Origin: Spyradocola sp050942925
Lineage (GTDB): Bacteria > Bacillota > Clostridia > Christensenellales > UBA1750
NCBI GenBank assembly: GCA_050942925.1
Contig: JBMNOF010000001.1
Span: forward strand, 1 to 64,000
DNA: 64,000 nt
Direction: 5' to 3'
Part shown: positions 8,974 to 17,891 of the stretch, piece by piece
Numbering within the stretch: the first letter of the stretch is position 1
Layout of the letters: every line of letters begins with the position of its first letter
Position numbers and translations under genes: made by a program
The notes under the pieces: model-generated
The model's database searches: none
Seen by the model: only the letters and a program-made list of their open reading frames with translations
What the model was told of the DNA's origin: nothing

Positions 8974-9588
8974 TCAGAAAATGCGCGAAAACAGCAGCAG
9001 GGCCGCCCCCTGCGCCGCGCCCAGAATCCGTCCCAGCACCCCGGCAAGGGACAGCAAAATCAAGATCAAGATTCCATAGCGCTGCAGCCACGCGACGGCC
9101 CGGTAGGAGCGCAGCGGAATCAGTGCCCGCACCACGGCAAAGCCGTCCAGCGGCGGCACCGGCAACAGGTTCAGAAAGCAGAGCGTCAGATTCACCGTTG
9201 CGCCGGAGTAGAAGAAGCCGCTCCACATGCCGGTGGGCAGCGCCCTCCAAACGGCAAAGCAGACCGCGGCAAGGAAAAAGTTGGACAGCGGCCCGGCAAG
9301 GGCCACCAGCGCCTCGCCCCACTTGCGGCCCTTGAGGTTCCCGGGCTGTATGCGCACGGGCTTTGCATAGCCCCATCCCAGCAGCACGAACAGGAGCATG
9401 CCGACCCAATCGATGTGCGCGGAAGGATTGAGCGTCACGCGCCCTTCCAGGCGGGGCGTCGGGTCTCCGAGCCGCACCGCGACAACGGCGTGGCAAAACT
9501 CGTGCAGCGTAAAGCCGAGGACCAACGCCGGCAGCATATACACCAGTTGGAGCAGCCAGCTCCTCGGGTCCTGAAAGAGTCCCCACAT
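8974..9588 (-). CDS. Site-2 protease family membrane metallopeptidase (M50)
   Basis: A 204-residue polytopic membrane protein of peptidase family M50. The zinc-binding HEXXH motif is His29-Glu30-Phe-Cys-His33 inside a hydrophobic helix, and the second metal site is the NLLPVPPLDG segment near residue 135. It lacks the PDZ domain seen in RseP, which is present elsewhere in the window. These small S2P proteins commonly precede scpA in Clostridia; their substrates are mostly unknown. The start has AAAGGAGGAG upstream, and the gene is the first after the promoter at 9630-9658. Confidence 0.92.
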   Translation of the reverse strand: MWGLFQDPRSWLLQLVYMLPALVLGFTLHEFCHAVVAVRLGDPTPRLEGRVTLNPSAHIDWVGMLLFVLLGWGYAKPVRIQPGNLKGRKWGEALVALAGPLSNFFLAAVCFAVWRALPTGMWSGFFYSGATVNLTLCFLNLLPVPPLDGFAVVRALIPLRSYRAVAWLQRYGILILILLSLAGVLGRILGAAQGAALLLFSRIF

Positions 9589-9629
9589 CGTCCCGTCTCC
9601 TCCTTTCGGCGGATTTTTTCAACCATATA

Positions 9630-9658
9630 AGTATAGCAAAAAAAGCCTCGCATGGCAA
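9630..9658 (-). promoter_or_regulatory. Sigma-A-type promoter of the S2P-scpAB-ftsK-recA operon
   Basis: Read on the minus strand, TTGCCA (9658-9653) and TATACT (9635-9630) are separated by exactly 17 bases that include a run of seven T. The expected transcript start is near 9623, about 35 bases ahead of the S2P start codon. It is the only good promoter I found for the ten closely spaced genes downstream. Confidence 0.8.
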
Positions 9659-9702
9659 ATCGTGCGCCAGCGCTCGGGGCCGCAGGCGGGCGCAAAATGC
9701 TC

Positions 9703-9731
9703 TTGCGCATCCACGCCGGGTTCGCTATAAT
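9703..9731 (+). promoter_or_regulatory. Sigma-A-type promoter of the lipoprotein gene
   Basis: TTGCGC (9703-9708) and a perfect TATAAT (9726-9731) are 17 bases apart on the plus strand. It diverges from the promoter at 9630-9658, with about 45 bases between the two -35 boxes. The leader before the lipoprotein start codon is about 138 bases and I recognise no riboswitch in it. Confidence 0.8.
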
Positions 9732-9875
9732 ACTTCTGTTGGGAATTGCGATGGGAGAGCGTTTTATGAACGGTTTTTGAACGCATTTTTGTCCCTATCG
9801 CAAGAACATTTTCGCGCTGCAGGCGTTTTTTAGAGCGCCGGCGCGGTGAAACCTGCCGCAAAGGAGATTTTCCCC

Positions 9876-10322
9876 ATGAAGAAGTTCATTGCCCTTTTCC
9901 TCGTCTGCGCGGCGCTCTTTGCGCTGACGGCCTGCACGGACGGTCCGCTGATCGCCACGGCCACCCCCGAGCCCACGCCCACCCCGACCGCGGAGCCCAC
10001 GCCCGAGTCCGTCTACCAGGAAGACGTCTTCCTGCCGCACGATGAGGGTCTCGGCGCGCTGGTTCCGGAGTTCCCGTGCATGCTGGAGGTCCTGGTGGAG
10101 ACCGGGGACGAATCCCTTTTCGCCGTCTTTGAGGAATACGACACCACCCTCATTTCGGACTACATCCAGGCGCTGAAGGATGCGGGCTTTACGGTCATTG
10201 AGGAGGACAGCGACATGTTCTTCTCCGCCTCCATGGAGGGAACGGACGGCCTGCTCCGCGTCAACGTGATGTACGAGGGCGGCTATGGCACCCTGCAGAT
10301 CTACGACGATCGGGAAAAGTAA
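9876..10322 (+). CDS. Small lipoprotein of unknown function
   Basis: A 148-residue predicted lipoprotein. The N-terminus is a signal peptide with positively charged KK, a hydrophobic stretch and the lipobox LTAC, so Cys20 should be lipidated after cleavage. A linker rich in threonine, proline and glutamate (TATPEPTPTPTAEPTPE) follows, then an acidic globular part of about 100 residues that I do not recognise. The start at 9876 has AAGGAG upstream and opens a perfect signal peptide; the frame extends ten codons further without support. It is the only plus-strand gene in the first 52 kb and has its own promoter and terminator, so it is a stand-alone unit, probably surface-exposed. Confidence 0.9.
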   Translation: MKKFIALFLVCAALFALTACTDGPLIATATPEPTPTPTAEPTPESVYQEDVFLPHDEGLGALVPEFPCMLEVLVETGDESLFAVFEEYDTTLISDYIQALKDAGFTVIEEDSDMFFSASMEGTDGLLRVNVMYEGGYGTLQIYDDREK

Positions 10323-10336
10323 GCCCAGCTTTCTGA

Positions 10337-10380
10337 ACGCGCGAAGGCGGACGCAAACTGCGTCCGCCTTCGCGCGTTTT
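10337..10380 (+). terminator. Rho-independent terminator of the lipoprotein gene
   Basis: A perfect 19-base inverted repeat (10337-10355 and 10359-10377) with a 3-base loop, followed by TTTT, starts 14 bases after the lipoprotein stop. The minus-strand direction has no T-run after the stem, so it acts mainly on the plus strand. Confidence 0.9.
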
Positions 10381-10536
10381 CTACGTCCGACCCATTTCCT
10401 TGCCGTCCTCCAGCAGCAGCAACGCCAACAGCAGCAGGAGGACCTCCTCCTGTCCTGCCTCCTCCTCGCCCTTGTTCAGCAGCAGAAGGAGCAGAAGGAG
10501 CACTTGCTTCACCTCGCGCACGGACAACTCTCCCAT
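10381..10536 (-). CDS. Possible leucine-rich mini-protein (51 aa)
   Basis: A 51-residue frame starting MGELSVREVKQV with GGAGG eight bases ahead of its ATG, a better ribosome-binding site than many certain genes here. It has two pure aliphatic runs, V plus eight leucines near residues 12-20 and VLLLLLALLLL near 32-42, joined by an acidic linker (NKGEEEAGQEE). Both are too short to span a membrane as a single helix, though they could lie on or in it. I do not recognise a family. It follows the orphan ABC ATPase gene by about 60 bases, beyond a terminator-like hairpin that includes its ribosome-binding site. The DNA is a biased CTC/CTG triplet run, so a chance frame is a real alternative. Confidence 0.4.
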   Translation of the reverse strand: MGELSVREVKQVLLLLLLLLNKGEEEAGQEEVLLLLLALLLLEDGKEMGRT

Positions 10537-10538
10537 TG

Positions 10539-10585
10539 CAAAACCCTCCCTTTCCAACCAATCTACGCAGACGGGGAGGGTTTTG
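10539..10585 (-). terminator. Inverted repeat after the ABC ATPase gene: terminator or RBS-masking hairpin
   Basis: Twelve-base perfect arms (10574-10585 and 10539-10550) enclose a 23-base loop. On the minus strand the structure reads AAAACCCTCCC, loop, GGGAGGGTTTT, which has the A-tract/T-tract form of a bidirectional terminator. The same GGGAGGG is the ribosome-binding site of the 51-residue frame, so folding would hide it. Confidence 0.6.
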
Positions 10586-10595
10586 TCACAGGGGG

Positions 10596-11261
<666 letters not shown>

Positions 11262-11283
11262 TCGCCCGCACCCCCTTTGCCCT

Positions 11284-12300
11284 TCAGCTTTCCCGCTGGA
11301 GGGGTCCCTCATTCCCGGTTTCGGGGGCAAACGGCGCCTCCTCGCGCTCCAAGTCGGCAAGATAGGTTTGCAGGATGTCCGAAAGCTCGGCCAGGCTTGC
11401 GGCCAGGTTCACGCGGACGCGGACCTGTGCGCTGCCGCGCAGGCCCCGCAGATACCAGGCTGCGTGTTTGCGCATCTCGCGCAGGCCGATGTACTCGCCC
11501 TTGTGCGCGACCAAGGCCTGCGCATGGGCGAGCGCGGTCTCGATGCGCTCGCGCGGTGTGGGCGGGAGCGGCGGAAGGCCCTTGCGCGCGCGGGCCCAAT
11601 CCCGAAAGATCCAGGGATTGCCCATTGCGCCGCGGCCGACCATGACGGCATAGCAGCCGGTCTGGCGGAGCATCTCCTGCGCGTCCTGCACGCTGTTGAT
11701 GTCGCCATTGCCGACGACCGGGATGGAGAGCTTTGCGCTCAGCGCGGCGATGGCGTCCCAGTGCGCGTGGCCGGCGTACATTTCGCTGCGCGTGCGCGCG
11801 TGGAGGGTCACGGCGGTGACGCCGCAATCCTGTGCCATCCTGCCGGCCTCCAGGTAGTTGACGGAGGATTCGTCCCAGCCCATGCGGATCTTGACCGTCA
11901 CGGGGAGGGAGGCATGCCGCACCACGGCGCGGAGCACCTTTTCCGCGTTCTGGAGGTCCCGGAGCATGGCGCTCCCATCCCCGCCGGAGACGATCTTGGG
12001 CGCGGGGCAGCCCATGTTGACGTCCAACGCAAAAAAGCGGTCCTCACAGAGCCGCTCCGCAGCGCGGCCCATGAAGTCCGCATCCGACCCAAAGATCTGC
12101 AGGGCGCAGCGCTCGCCGGGGCTCGTCTCCCGCAGCTGCACGACCTCCTCGCGCTCCTTGGGCGTCAGGAGATAGCCCTTTGCCGAGACCATCTCCGTGA
12201 CCGTTGCATCCGCGCCAAAGCGCGTGCAGATCTCCCGATAGACCTTATCCGTCACGCCCGCCATGGGCGCGAGAATCAGGCTCCCCTTCTCAACCCACAT
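11284..12300 (-). CDS. dusB: tRNA-dihydrouridine synthase
   Basis: A 338-residue FMN-dependent enzyme that reduces uridines in the tRNA D-loop to dihydrouridine. The TIM-barrel start LAPMAGVTDKVYREIC, the catalytic cysteine in VNMGCPAPKI, the phosphate-binding VVGNGDINS and the VMVGRGAMGNPWIF block are all typical of the NifR3/DusB branch. The helical C-terminal domain is complete. Its start overlaps the end of the upstream membrane-protein gene by 11 bases, suggesting coupling. Which uridine is modified cannot be read from the sequence. Confidence 0.96.
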   Translation of the reverse strand: MWVEKGSLILAPMAGVTDKVYREICTRFGADATVTEMVSAKGYLLTPKEREEVVQLRETSPGERCALQIFGSDADFMGRAAERLCEDRFFALDVNMGCPAPKIVSGGDGSAMLRDLQNAEKVLRAVVRHASLPVTVKIRMGWDESSVNYLEAGRMAQDCGVTAVTLHARTRSEMYAGHAHWDAIAALSAKLSIPVVGNGDINSVQDAQEMLRQTGCYAVMVGRGAMGNPWIFRDWARARKGLPPLPPTPRERIETALAHAQALVAHKGEYIGLREMRKHAAWYLRGLRGSAQVRVRVNLAASLAELSDILQTYLADLEREEAPFAPETGNEGPLQRES

Positions 12301-12841
12301 TGGACGCCTCCTGTGACGCCGCCGGTTCTTCGGACGCGATCTCCGTGACCTCGGTGATGATCCAGCGGTGATCGGCGTCCTTTTTCAGGGTCAGCGCATA
12401 GGTTCCACCCTCCCAAGGCGGGGGCGGAATCTTGTTGGGGTCTGCGAGCTGCTCGGGCGTCTGCTTGCTGATGGGGAGCTCGCCGTCGATGGTCACGCTC
12501 TCGGTGACGGTGACGGTGGCGGTATCCTCCCAGGGCAGCGTGTGCAGGGACTCGACCTCGACCTGGGCGTCGAAGCTGCGGATGGTATAGTCCAGATAGG
12601 TCGTGTCCTTGAGCTGTTCGTCCCCGGCGAGGTAGTCCTCCGAAAAGAACTTGGTCAATTCATCCGCGTCGTTGTAGCCCAGGACCACGCCCACGCGCAT
12701 CTTCATGCCATCGGTGGCCAGGATGGTGATGTTGGCATAGTCCATGGCAAACAGAAACGCGCCCGTCGCGAGTGCGAGCACCACAACCACGATGAGCGCC
12801 CACCGAAGCACGCACAGGAGGAAGCGCAAAAAGTACTCCAT
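12290..12841 (-). CDS. Single-pass membrane protein of unknown function
   Basis: A 183-residue protein with one N-terminal membrane helix (about residues 5-37) and an outward domain that begins with a tract reminiscent of NTF2-like folds (NDADELTKFFSEDYL) and continues with beta-rich segments and WIITEV. The C-terminus is rich in Ser, Ala and Glu. I do not recognise a named family. The ATG at 12841 follows GAGGG; an in-frame TTG four codons upstream is less likely. It is the first gene of the unit after the promoter at 12882-12910 and overlaps dusB by 11 bases. Confidence 0.85.
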   Translation of the reverse strand: MEYFLRFLLCVLRWALIVVVVLALATGAFLFAMDYANITILATDGMKMRVGVVLGYNDADELTKFFSEDYLAGDEQLKDTTYLDYTIRSFDAQVEVESLHTLPWEDTATVTVTESVTIDGELPISKQTPEQLADPNKIPPPPWEGGTYALTLKKDADHRWIITEVTEIASEEPAASQEASNVG

Positions 12842-12881
12842 AGAAACCCTCAATTCCGTGCAAAATCGTTGATCCTACTCC

Positions 12882-12910
12882 ATTTTACACCAGGATGGCG
12901 GGAAAGTAAA
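12882..12910 (-). promoter_or_regulatory. Promoter of the membrane protein-dusB-ABC unit
   Basis: On the minus strand TTTACT (12910-12905) and TAAAAT (12887-12882) are separated by 17 bases. The expected start is near 12875, about 34 bases ahead of the start codon at 12841. The -35 box abuts the tepA terminator hairpin. Confidence 0.65.
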
Positions 12911-12939
12911 TCCGGGGAACGCGCAAAAGCGCGGCCCCG
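12901..12939 (-). terminator. Probable terminator after tepA
   Basis: An imperfect hairpin (12913-12924 with 12929-12939, loop of four) begins 15 bases after the tepA stop. On the minus strand it is followed by GATTTACTTT, a T-rich but not ideal tract that doubles as the -35 region of the next unit. Confidence 0.5.
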
Positions 12940-12953
12940 CTCTTTCCACCTTA

Positions 12954-13634
12954 TTAACGCGCGTGTGTTTCTGCGCGTTCCCCGGGAAGCATCTTTCGCA
13001 GGGCGTCCAACGCGTCGCCCACGCCGCCGATTTGATCGATCAGCCCGCAGCGCACGGCGGCTTCGCCATCCAGGATCGTGCCCACGTCGTTGGCCATGTC
13101 CTCCCGCGCCTCCAGCATGCGGTAGAACTCCTCCTCCCGCAGGCCGGAATGCGCGCAGACAAAGCGCACCACGCGCGCCTGCATCTGCCGAAGGTAGTCC
13201 ACGGACTGGGGCGCGTTGATGACCATGCCCGATACGCGCACCGGGTGCAGGGTCATGGTCGCCGTAGGAACAATAAAGGACTTCCGCGCGCAGACGGCCA
13301 AGGGCACGCCGATGGAGTGTCCGCCGCCGATGACCAGCGACACGGAGGGCTTGCGCATCCCCGCGACCATCTCCGCGATGGCCAGGCCCGCCTCGACATC
13401 GCCGCCCACGGTGTTGAGGACCAGAAGGAAGCCCTTTGTCGTTTCGCTCTGCTCGATGTTCACAAGCATGGGCAGGATGTGTTCGTATTTTGTGGCCTTG
13501 CTCGTTTCGGGCAGGACCATATGCCCTTCAATTTGCCCGATGATGGACACGCACGCGATGGGGCTCTCCGGCGTTTCCGCGACCCCCATCTCCGTCAGGG
13601 CGTTCAGGTTTGACGTATTTTTGCTCTCCGGCAT
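12954..13634 (-). CDS. tepA: ClpP-like serine protease, TepA family
   Basis: A 226-residue protein of the ClpP/crotonase fold that resembles B. subtilis TepA, described as helping protein translocation and small-spore-protein degradation. The probable nucleophile is Ser107 in GGGHSIGVP and the probable histidine is His130 in MTLHPVR; GGDVEAGLAI near residue 78 is the oxyanion-side loop. It has no signal peptide. The start at 13634 follows GGAGGTG eight bases upstream. It lies 57 bases after the M16 peptidase gene; in B. subtilis tepA is also found between the pnp region and spoIIIE, so the placement is conserved. Confidence 0.93.
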   Translation of the reverse strand: MPESKNTSNLNALTEMGVAETPESPIACVSIIGQIEGHMVLPETSKATKYEHILPMLVNIEQSETTKGFLLVLNTVGGDVEAGLAIAEMVAGMRKPSVSLVIGGGHSIGVPLAVCARKSFIVPTATMTLHPVRVSGMVINAPQSVDYLRQMQARVVRFVCAHSGLREEEFYRMLEAREDMANDVGTILDGEAAVRCGLIDQIGGVGDALDALRKMLPGERAETHAR

Positions 13635-13691
13635 AAAAAAGCACCTCCACAGGCAGTATGCCCGCAAAGGCGCTCGCCTATTTTCTGCGCG

Positions 13692-14942
13692 TCAAAACGC
13701 AGCAAAGGAGATGGGCTCGCCGGCGCGGCCCACGACCGCCGTACAGAACGGCGCCGAGAAAATCCGCTGCGCCACGTCGTTTACGTCCGCGCAGGTGGTC
13801 TTTTCGAGTTTATCCAGGATTTCCTCGAAGGAGCGCGTCGTGTTGTAGAGCAGCAGCACGTTGCCGTTTCCGCGCATGCGCGAGGTATTGCTCTCCTGCC
13901 CCATGACAAAGGAGATCCGCGCGCTCTGCCGCGCTTTCTCAAACTCGTCCTGGCTCACGCCCTCGCGCAGGAGCTTCTTGACCTCTGCGCCCATCAGATC
14001 CGCGACCTGCTGGGCGGTTTCGGGCGAAGTGCCGGCGTACAGCTCCATCTCCCCCACGCCGGAGTAGACGTTGACGTAGCTGTAGACCGAGTAGGCCAAG
14101 CCGTTGCGCTCCCGGATGCTCTGGAACAGGCGGGAGGACATGGACCCGCCAAAGAGCGTGGAGAGGATGAGCTGGGCATAGCTCTCCGGCGCGTTGCCGG
14201 CAAAGGCGGGATAGCCCACGCAGATCTGCACCTGTTCGACGTCCTTGACGCGGACGAGGTGGTTCTGCAGCGCGGGCGCAGGGGGCATGCTCCGCACGGC
14301 CGCGCCGCCAGAGGGCCAGCTGCCAAAGGCGCTCTCCAGCAGGGCCACGGCCTCCTCCCAGTCATAGGCGCCGGCGATGGAGACGACGGTGTTCTCCGGC
14401 GTGTAGTGCGTATGGAGGAAGCGGAAGAGCTTTTCGCGCGTGATGCCGCGGATGATCTCCTCCGTGCCGAGGATGGGCAGACCCAGGGGATGCCCCTGGT
14501 ACTGCGCGTCGGAGAGGAGCTCGTGCACCAGGTCCTCGGGGTTGTCCTCGCACATGGCGATCTCCTCGATGACGACCCCCTTCTCGCGCTCCAGGTCCTC
14601 CTCCGGGAAGTCCGGCCGCAGGATCAGGTCCTGCAGGAGGCGGATGCCGCGGCCAAGATCCTCCTTGAGGACCTTGGTGTAAAAGCAGGTGCTCTCCTTG
14701 GTGGTAAAGGCGTTCGTCGCGCCGCCGAGGCGGTCCATTTCGTCGGCGAGGGCGGCGGCGTCCCGGTCGCGGGTGCCCTTGAAGACCATGTGCTCCACAA
14801 AGTGGGAGTACCCGTTCTCCGCAGGGATCTCGTTGACGGCGCCCGTGCGCACAAACAGGCCGACGGCCACGGTGTGCACGGCGTCCATGTGCTCGCCGAT
14901 GATCCGCAGGCCGTTGCGCAGTGTAATCCGATCGTAAGCCAT
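13692..14942 (-). CDS. M16 family zinc metallopeptidase (YmxG/MlpA-like)
   Basis: A 416-residue pitrilysin-family protein, related to mitochondrial processing peptidase. The inverted zinc motif HXXEH is His47-Phe-Val-Glu50-His51 in YSHFVEHMVFKGT, and the third ligand glutamate lies about 75 residues later in the expected helix (ERVHE-like segment at LEREKGVVIEEI). The C-terminal inactive-type domain is present. M16 genes directly after pnp are a standard Firmicutes arrangement (ymxG/mlpA). The start has AAAGGAG upstream and is 69 bases after pnp, with a strong hairpin in between. Confidence 0.95.
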   Translation of the reverse strand: MAYDRITLRNGLRIIGEHMDAVHTVAVGLFVRTGAVNEIPAENGYSHFVEHMVFKGTRDRDAAALADEMDRLGGATNAFTTKESTCFYTKVLKEDLGRGIRLLQDLILRPDFPEEDLEREKGVVIEEIAMCEDNPEDLVHELLSDAQYQGHPLGLPILGTEEIIRGITREKLFRFLHTHYTPENTVVSIAGAYDWEEAVALLESAFGSWPSGGAAVRSMPPAPALQNHLVRVKDVEQVQICVGYPAFAGNAPESYAQLILSTLFGGSMSSRLFQSIRERNGLAYSVYSYVNVYSGVGEMELYAGTSPETAQQVADLMGAEVKKLLREGVSQDEFEKARQSARISFVMGQESNTSRMRGNGNVLLLYNTTRSFEEILDKLEKTTCADVNDVAQRIFSAPFCTAVVGRAGEPISFAAF

Positions 14943-14965
14943 CGCGTTTCTCCTTTATGACACTT

Positions 14966-14995
14966 AGAGGGAACGATGCAGGCATCGTCCCCTCT
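14966..14995 (-). promoter_or_regulatory. Intercistronic hairpin between pnp and the M16 gene
   Basis: Fourteen-base arms (14966-14979 and 14982-14995) with a 2-base loop form a near-perfect stem with one G-U pair. No T-run follows on the minus strand, so it is unlikely to terminate; an mRNA processing or stability element is more plausible. Confidence 0.65.
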
Positions 14996-15011
14996 GTCAA
15001 TTCTTACCAGG

Positions 15012-17219
15012 TTATTCCTCCGTCCTCTCCCGGCGGCGGTTGCCGTTGGAGCGGAAGGGGTAGTTGGGCTTGGGACCGTCTCCTCCGCGGTCGCCATGGT
15101 CGCGGCGGTCGTGGCGCGGCGCGCGGGGCTTCTCCTCGATGACCATGTCCGCGCGGGCGAGGTTGACGCGGCCCTGGGAGTCGATCCCGGAGACGCGCAC
15201 CTTGATCTCGTCGCCGATGTTGAGCACGTCCTCGACCTTCTCCACGCGCTCGTTGGAGAGCTTGGAGATGTGGAGCATGCCGTCCTTGCCGGGCAGGAGC
15301 TCGATGAAGGCGCCGATGGGGATGATGCGCACCACCTTGCCGGTGTACTCCTGGCCCACCTCCACGCCGTTGGCAATGCCCTCGATGATCTTCTTGGCCT
15401 TGGCTGCGGCCTCGGCGTCGGGGGTGGCGATGAAGACGCTGCCGTCGTCCTCGATGTCGATCTTGACGCCGGTGTCGGCGATGATCTTGTTGATGACCTT
15501 TCCGCCGGAGCCGATGACCTCGCGGATCTTATCGGGGTTGATGGAGAAGGTGATGATCTTGGGCGCCCACTTGGACAGCTCCGCACGGGGCTCGGAGATG
15601 GTCTCGAGCATCTTGCCCATGATGTGCATGCGGCCGTCGTAGGCCTGGGCCAGCGCCTGGCGCAGAATCGGCTCGTCAATGCCCTTGATCTTGATGTCCA
15701 TCTGGATGGCGGTGATGCCGTCCTTGGTGCCGGCGACCTTGAAGTCCATGTCGCCCAGGAAGTCCTCCAGGCCCTGGATGTCGGTCAGGACCGCGACCTT
15801 TCCGGTCTCCTGGTCCTTAATCAGGCCCATGGCGCAGCCCGCGACGGGCTTCTTGATCGGCACGCCCGCATCCATCAGGGCCATGGTGGAGCCGCAGATG
15901 GACGCCTGCGAGGTCGAACCGTTGGAGGAAATCGCCTCGGAGACCACGCGGATGGCGTAGGGGAACTCCTCCGGCGAGGGGATCATGGGCTCAAGCGCGC
16001 GCTCGGCCAAGGCGCCATGCCCGATCTCGCGGCGGCCGGGGGAGCGCAGGGGGCGCGCCTCGCCCGTGGAGTAGGGCGGCATGTTGTAGTGGTGCATGTA
16101 GCGCTTGGAATCCTCCGCGGAGATGCCGTCCAGCGTCTGAACCTCGCTCATGGAGCCCAGCGTGCAGACGGACATGACCTGCGTCTGGCCGCGGGTGAAG
16201 ACCGCAGAGCCGTGCGCGCGGGGCAGCAGCCCGACTTCGCACCAAATGGGACGGACCTGCGTCAGCTCGCGGCCGTCCGGGCGGATGCCCTTGTCGATGA
16301 TCTTGCGGCGCATGACCTCTTTGTCCAATGCATAGAGCGCATCGCCGATCTCGCCCTCCCGGTCGGGGAAGGTTTCCGCAAAGTGCTCGAGCGTCTCCTG
16401 CTTGACCTGGTTCTCGCGCTCGGTGCGCTCCGCGCGGTCGAAAGTGTCAAAGGACCAAACGACCTTGTCAAACGCGAACTCGCGAACGGCTGCGGCCACC
16501 TCGTCCGAAACCGTGACCAGCGGGAACTCGCGCTTTTCCTTGCCGATCTCCGCAACAATGCCCTCCTGGAAGGCGACGAGCTTCTTGATCTCCTCGTGCG
16601 CGTAGAGGATGGCCTTGAGCATCGTCTCCTCGGGGACCTCGTTGGCGCCGGCCTCCACCATCATGATGGCGTCCTTGGTGCCGGCCACCGTCAGGTGCAG
16701 GTCGCTCTTTTCGCGCTCGGCAACCGTGGGGTTGAGCACGAACTCGCCGTCCACAAGGCCGACCACGACCGATCCGGTGGGGCCGGCAAAGGGGATCTCG
16801 GACACGCACAGGGCAATGGAGGAGCCGAGCATGGCGGGGATCTCCGGCGAGCAGTCGTTGTCGTTGGACAGGACCGTGGCAACGACGTTGACGTCGTTGC
16901 GCATGCCCTTGGGGAAGAGCGGGCGCAGGGGGCGGTCGATCAGGCGGGAGGTCAGGATGGCCTTTTCCGTCGGACGGCCTTCGCGCTTGATGAAGCCGCC
17001 GGGGATCTTGCCCACGGAATAGAGCTTTTCCTCAAAATCCACGCCCAGGGGGAAGAAGTCGATGCCCGGACGGGGGGACTCGGCGACGGTGGCGCAGACC
17101 AGCACGACCGTGTCGCCATAGCGGACCAGGACGGAACCGGCCGCCTGCTCGGCATAGCGTCCAAACTCAAAGGACAGCTTGCGGCCCGCAAGCTCTGTTT
17201 CATAGATCTTGTGTTCCAT
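15012..17219 (-). CDS. pnp: Polyribonucleotide nucleotidyltransferase (PNPase)
   Basis: A 735-residue trimeric 3'-5' phosphorolytic exoribonuclease of RNA decay. It has two RNase PH domains (about 10-220 and 315-540) joined by an alpha-helical domain, then a KH domain (near GSGGKVINKIIADTGVKIDI) and an S1 domain (from EYTGKVVRIIPIGAFIEL). A basic arginine-rich tail follows the S1 domain. The start at 17219 has AAAGGAG upstream and matches the family N-terminus; the frame extends 31 codons further into the structured leader. It follows rpsO by 207 bases that contain two hairpins. Confidence 0.98.
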   Translation of the reverse strand: MEHKIYETELAGRKLSFEFGRYAEQAAGSVLVRYGDTVVLVCATVAESPRPGIDFFPLGVDFEEKLYSVGKIPGGFIKREGRPTEKAILTSRLIDRPLRPLFPKGMRNDVNVVATVLSNDNDCSPEIPAMLGSSIALCVSEIPFAGPTGSVVVGLVDGEFVLNPTVAEREKSDLHLTVAGTKDAIMMVEAGANEVPEETMLKAILYAHEEIKKLVAFQEGIVAEIGKEKREFPLVTVSDEVAAAVREFAFDKVVWSFDTFDRAERTERENQVKQETLEHFAETFPDREGEIGDALYALDKEVMRRKIIDKGIRPDGRELTQVRPIWCEVGLLPRAHGSAVFTRGQTQVMSVCTLGSMSEVQTLDGISAEDSKRYMHHYNMPPYSTGEARPLRSPGRREIGHGALAERALEPMIPSPEEFPYAIRVVSEAISSNGSTSQASICGSTMALMDAGVPIKKPVAGCAMGLIKDQETGKVAVLTDIQGLEDFLGDMDFKVAGTKDGITAIQMDIKIKGIDEPILRQALAQAYDGRMHIMGKMLETISEPRAELSKWAPKIITFSINPDKIREVIGSGGKVINKIIADTGVKIDIEDDGSVFIATPDAEAAAKAKKIIEGIANGVEVGQEYTGKVVRIIPIGAFIELLPGKDGMLHISKLSNERVEKVEDVLNIGDEIKVRVSGIDSQGRVNLARADMVIEEKPRAPRHDRRDHGDRGGDGPKPNYPFRSNGNRRRERTEE

Positions 17220-17268
17220 GGTTTCTCCTTTCGCAGCCGCCCGCAAAAGCGTGCGCCCCGCGCGCGGA

Positions 17269-17307
17269 GTTTGCCCGGCGCTGCCCCCTTGGCAGCGTCC
17301 GGCAAAC
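17269..17307 (-). promoter_or_regulatory. Hairpin in the pnp leader
   Basis: Two 17-base arms (17269-17285 and 17291-17307) pair at 14 positions around a 5-base loop. It lies 50 bases ahead of the pnp start codon. In E. coli a leader stem cut by RNase III underlies PNPase autocontrol; a similar role here is inference. Confidence 0.6.
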
Positions 17308-17377
17308 CCCACGCCACACGGCGGCGCGTCCTCCGTTGCTTTTTACGGGCGGAAATTTGACGTGAAATAGCAGACGG

Positions 17378-17413
17378 GCCGAAAAGCCTTGCTCGGACGC
17401 AAGGCTTTCCGGC
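17378..17413 (-). promoter_or_regulatory. Hairpin directly after rpsO
   Basis: Fifteen-base arms with one G-U pair and a 6-base loop begin 13 bases after the rpsO stop. The stem is terminator-strength, but the downstream minus-strand sequence (CCGTCTGCTATTTC) lacks a T-run, so read-through into pnp is expected. It may be a processing site or a weak attenuating terminator. Confidence 0.65.
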
Positions 17414-17426
17414 TCGTTTTCCGATT

Positions 17427-17693
<267 letters not shown>

Positions 17694-17792
17694 GTTGTTT
17701 CCCTCGCTTTTTGAAATTTCGTCAATCGCCGTCGGTCCGAGCTGAGCGTCGTGCGTGGCGCATCGCCCAGATCGCGGTTCAAGCCACGTTAT

Positions 17793-17821
17793 ATTGTACC
17801 ATGGGAACACCGCCTTGTAAA
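17793..17821 (-). promoter_or_regulatory. Promoter of rpsO-pnp
   Basis: TTTACA (17821-17816) and TACAAT (17798-17793) on the minus strand are separated by 17 bases. The expected transcript start near 17786 gives a 5' leader of about 93 bases before rpsO. Confidence 0.8.
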
Positions 17822-17891
17822 CGTCTTTTTCTCCTGCCAAAATTTTTAACATAGCTTGTGGACGAAAGCGGCAAGGGCGGGGCGGGCGTCT

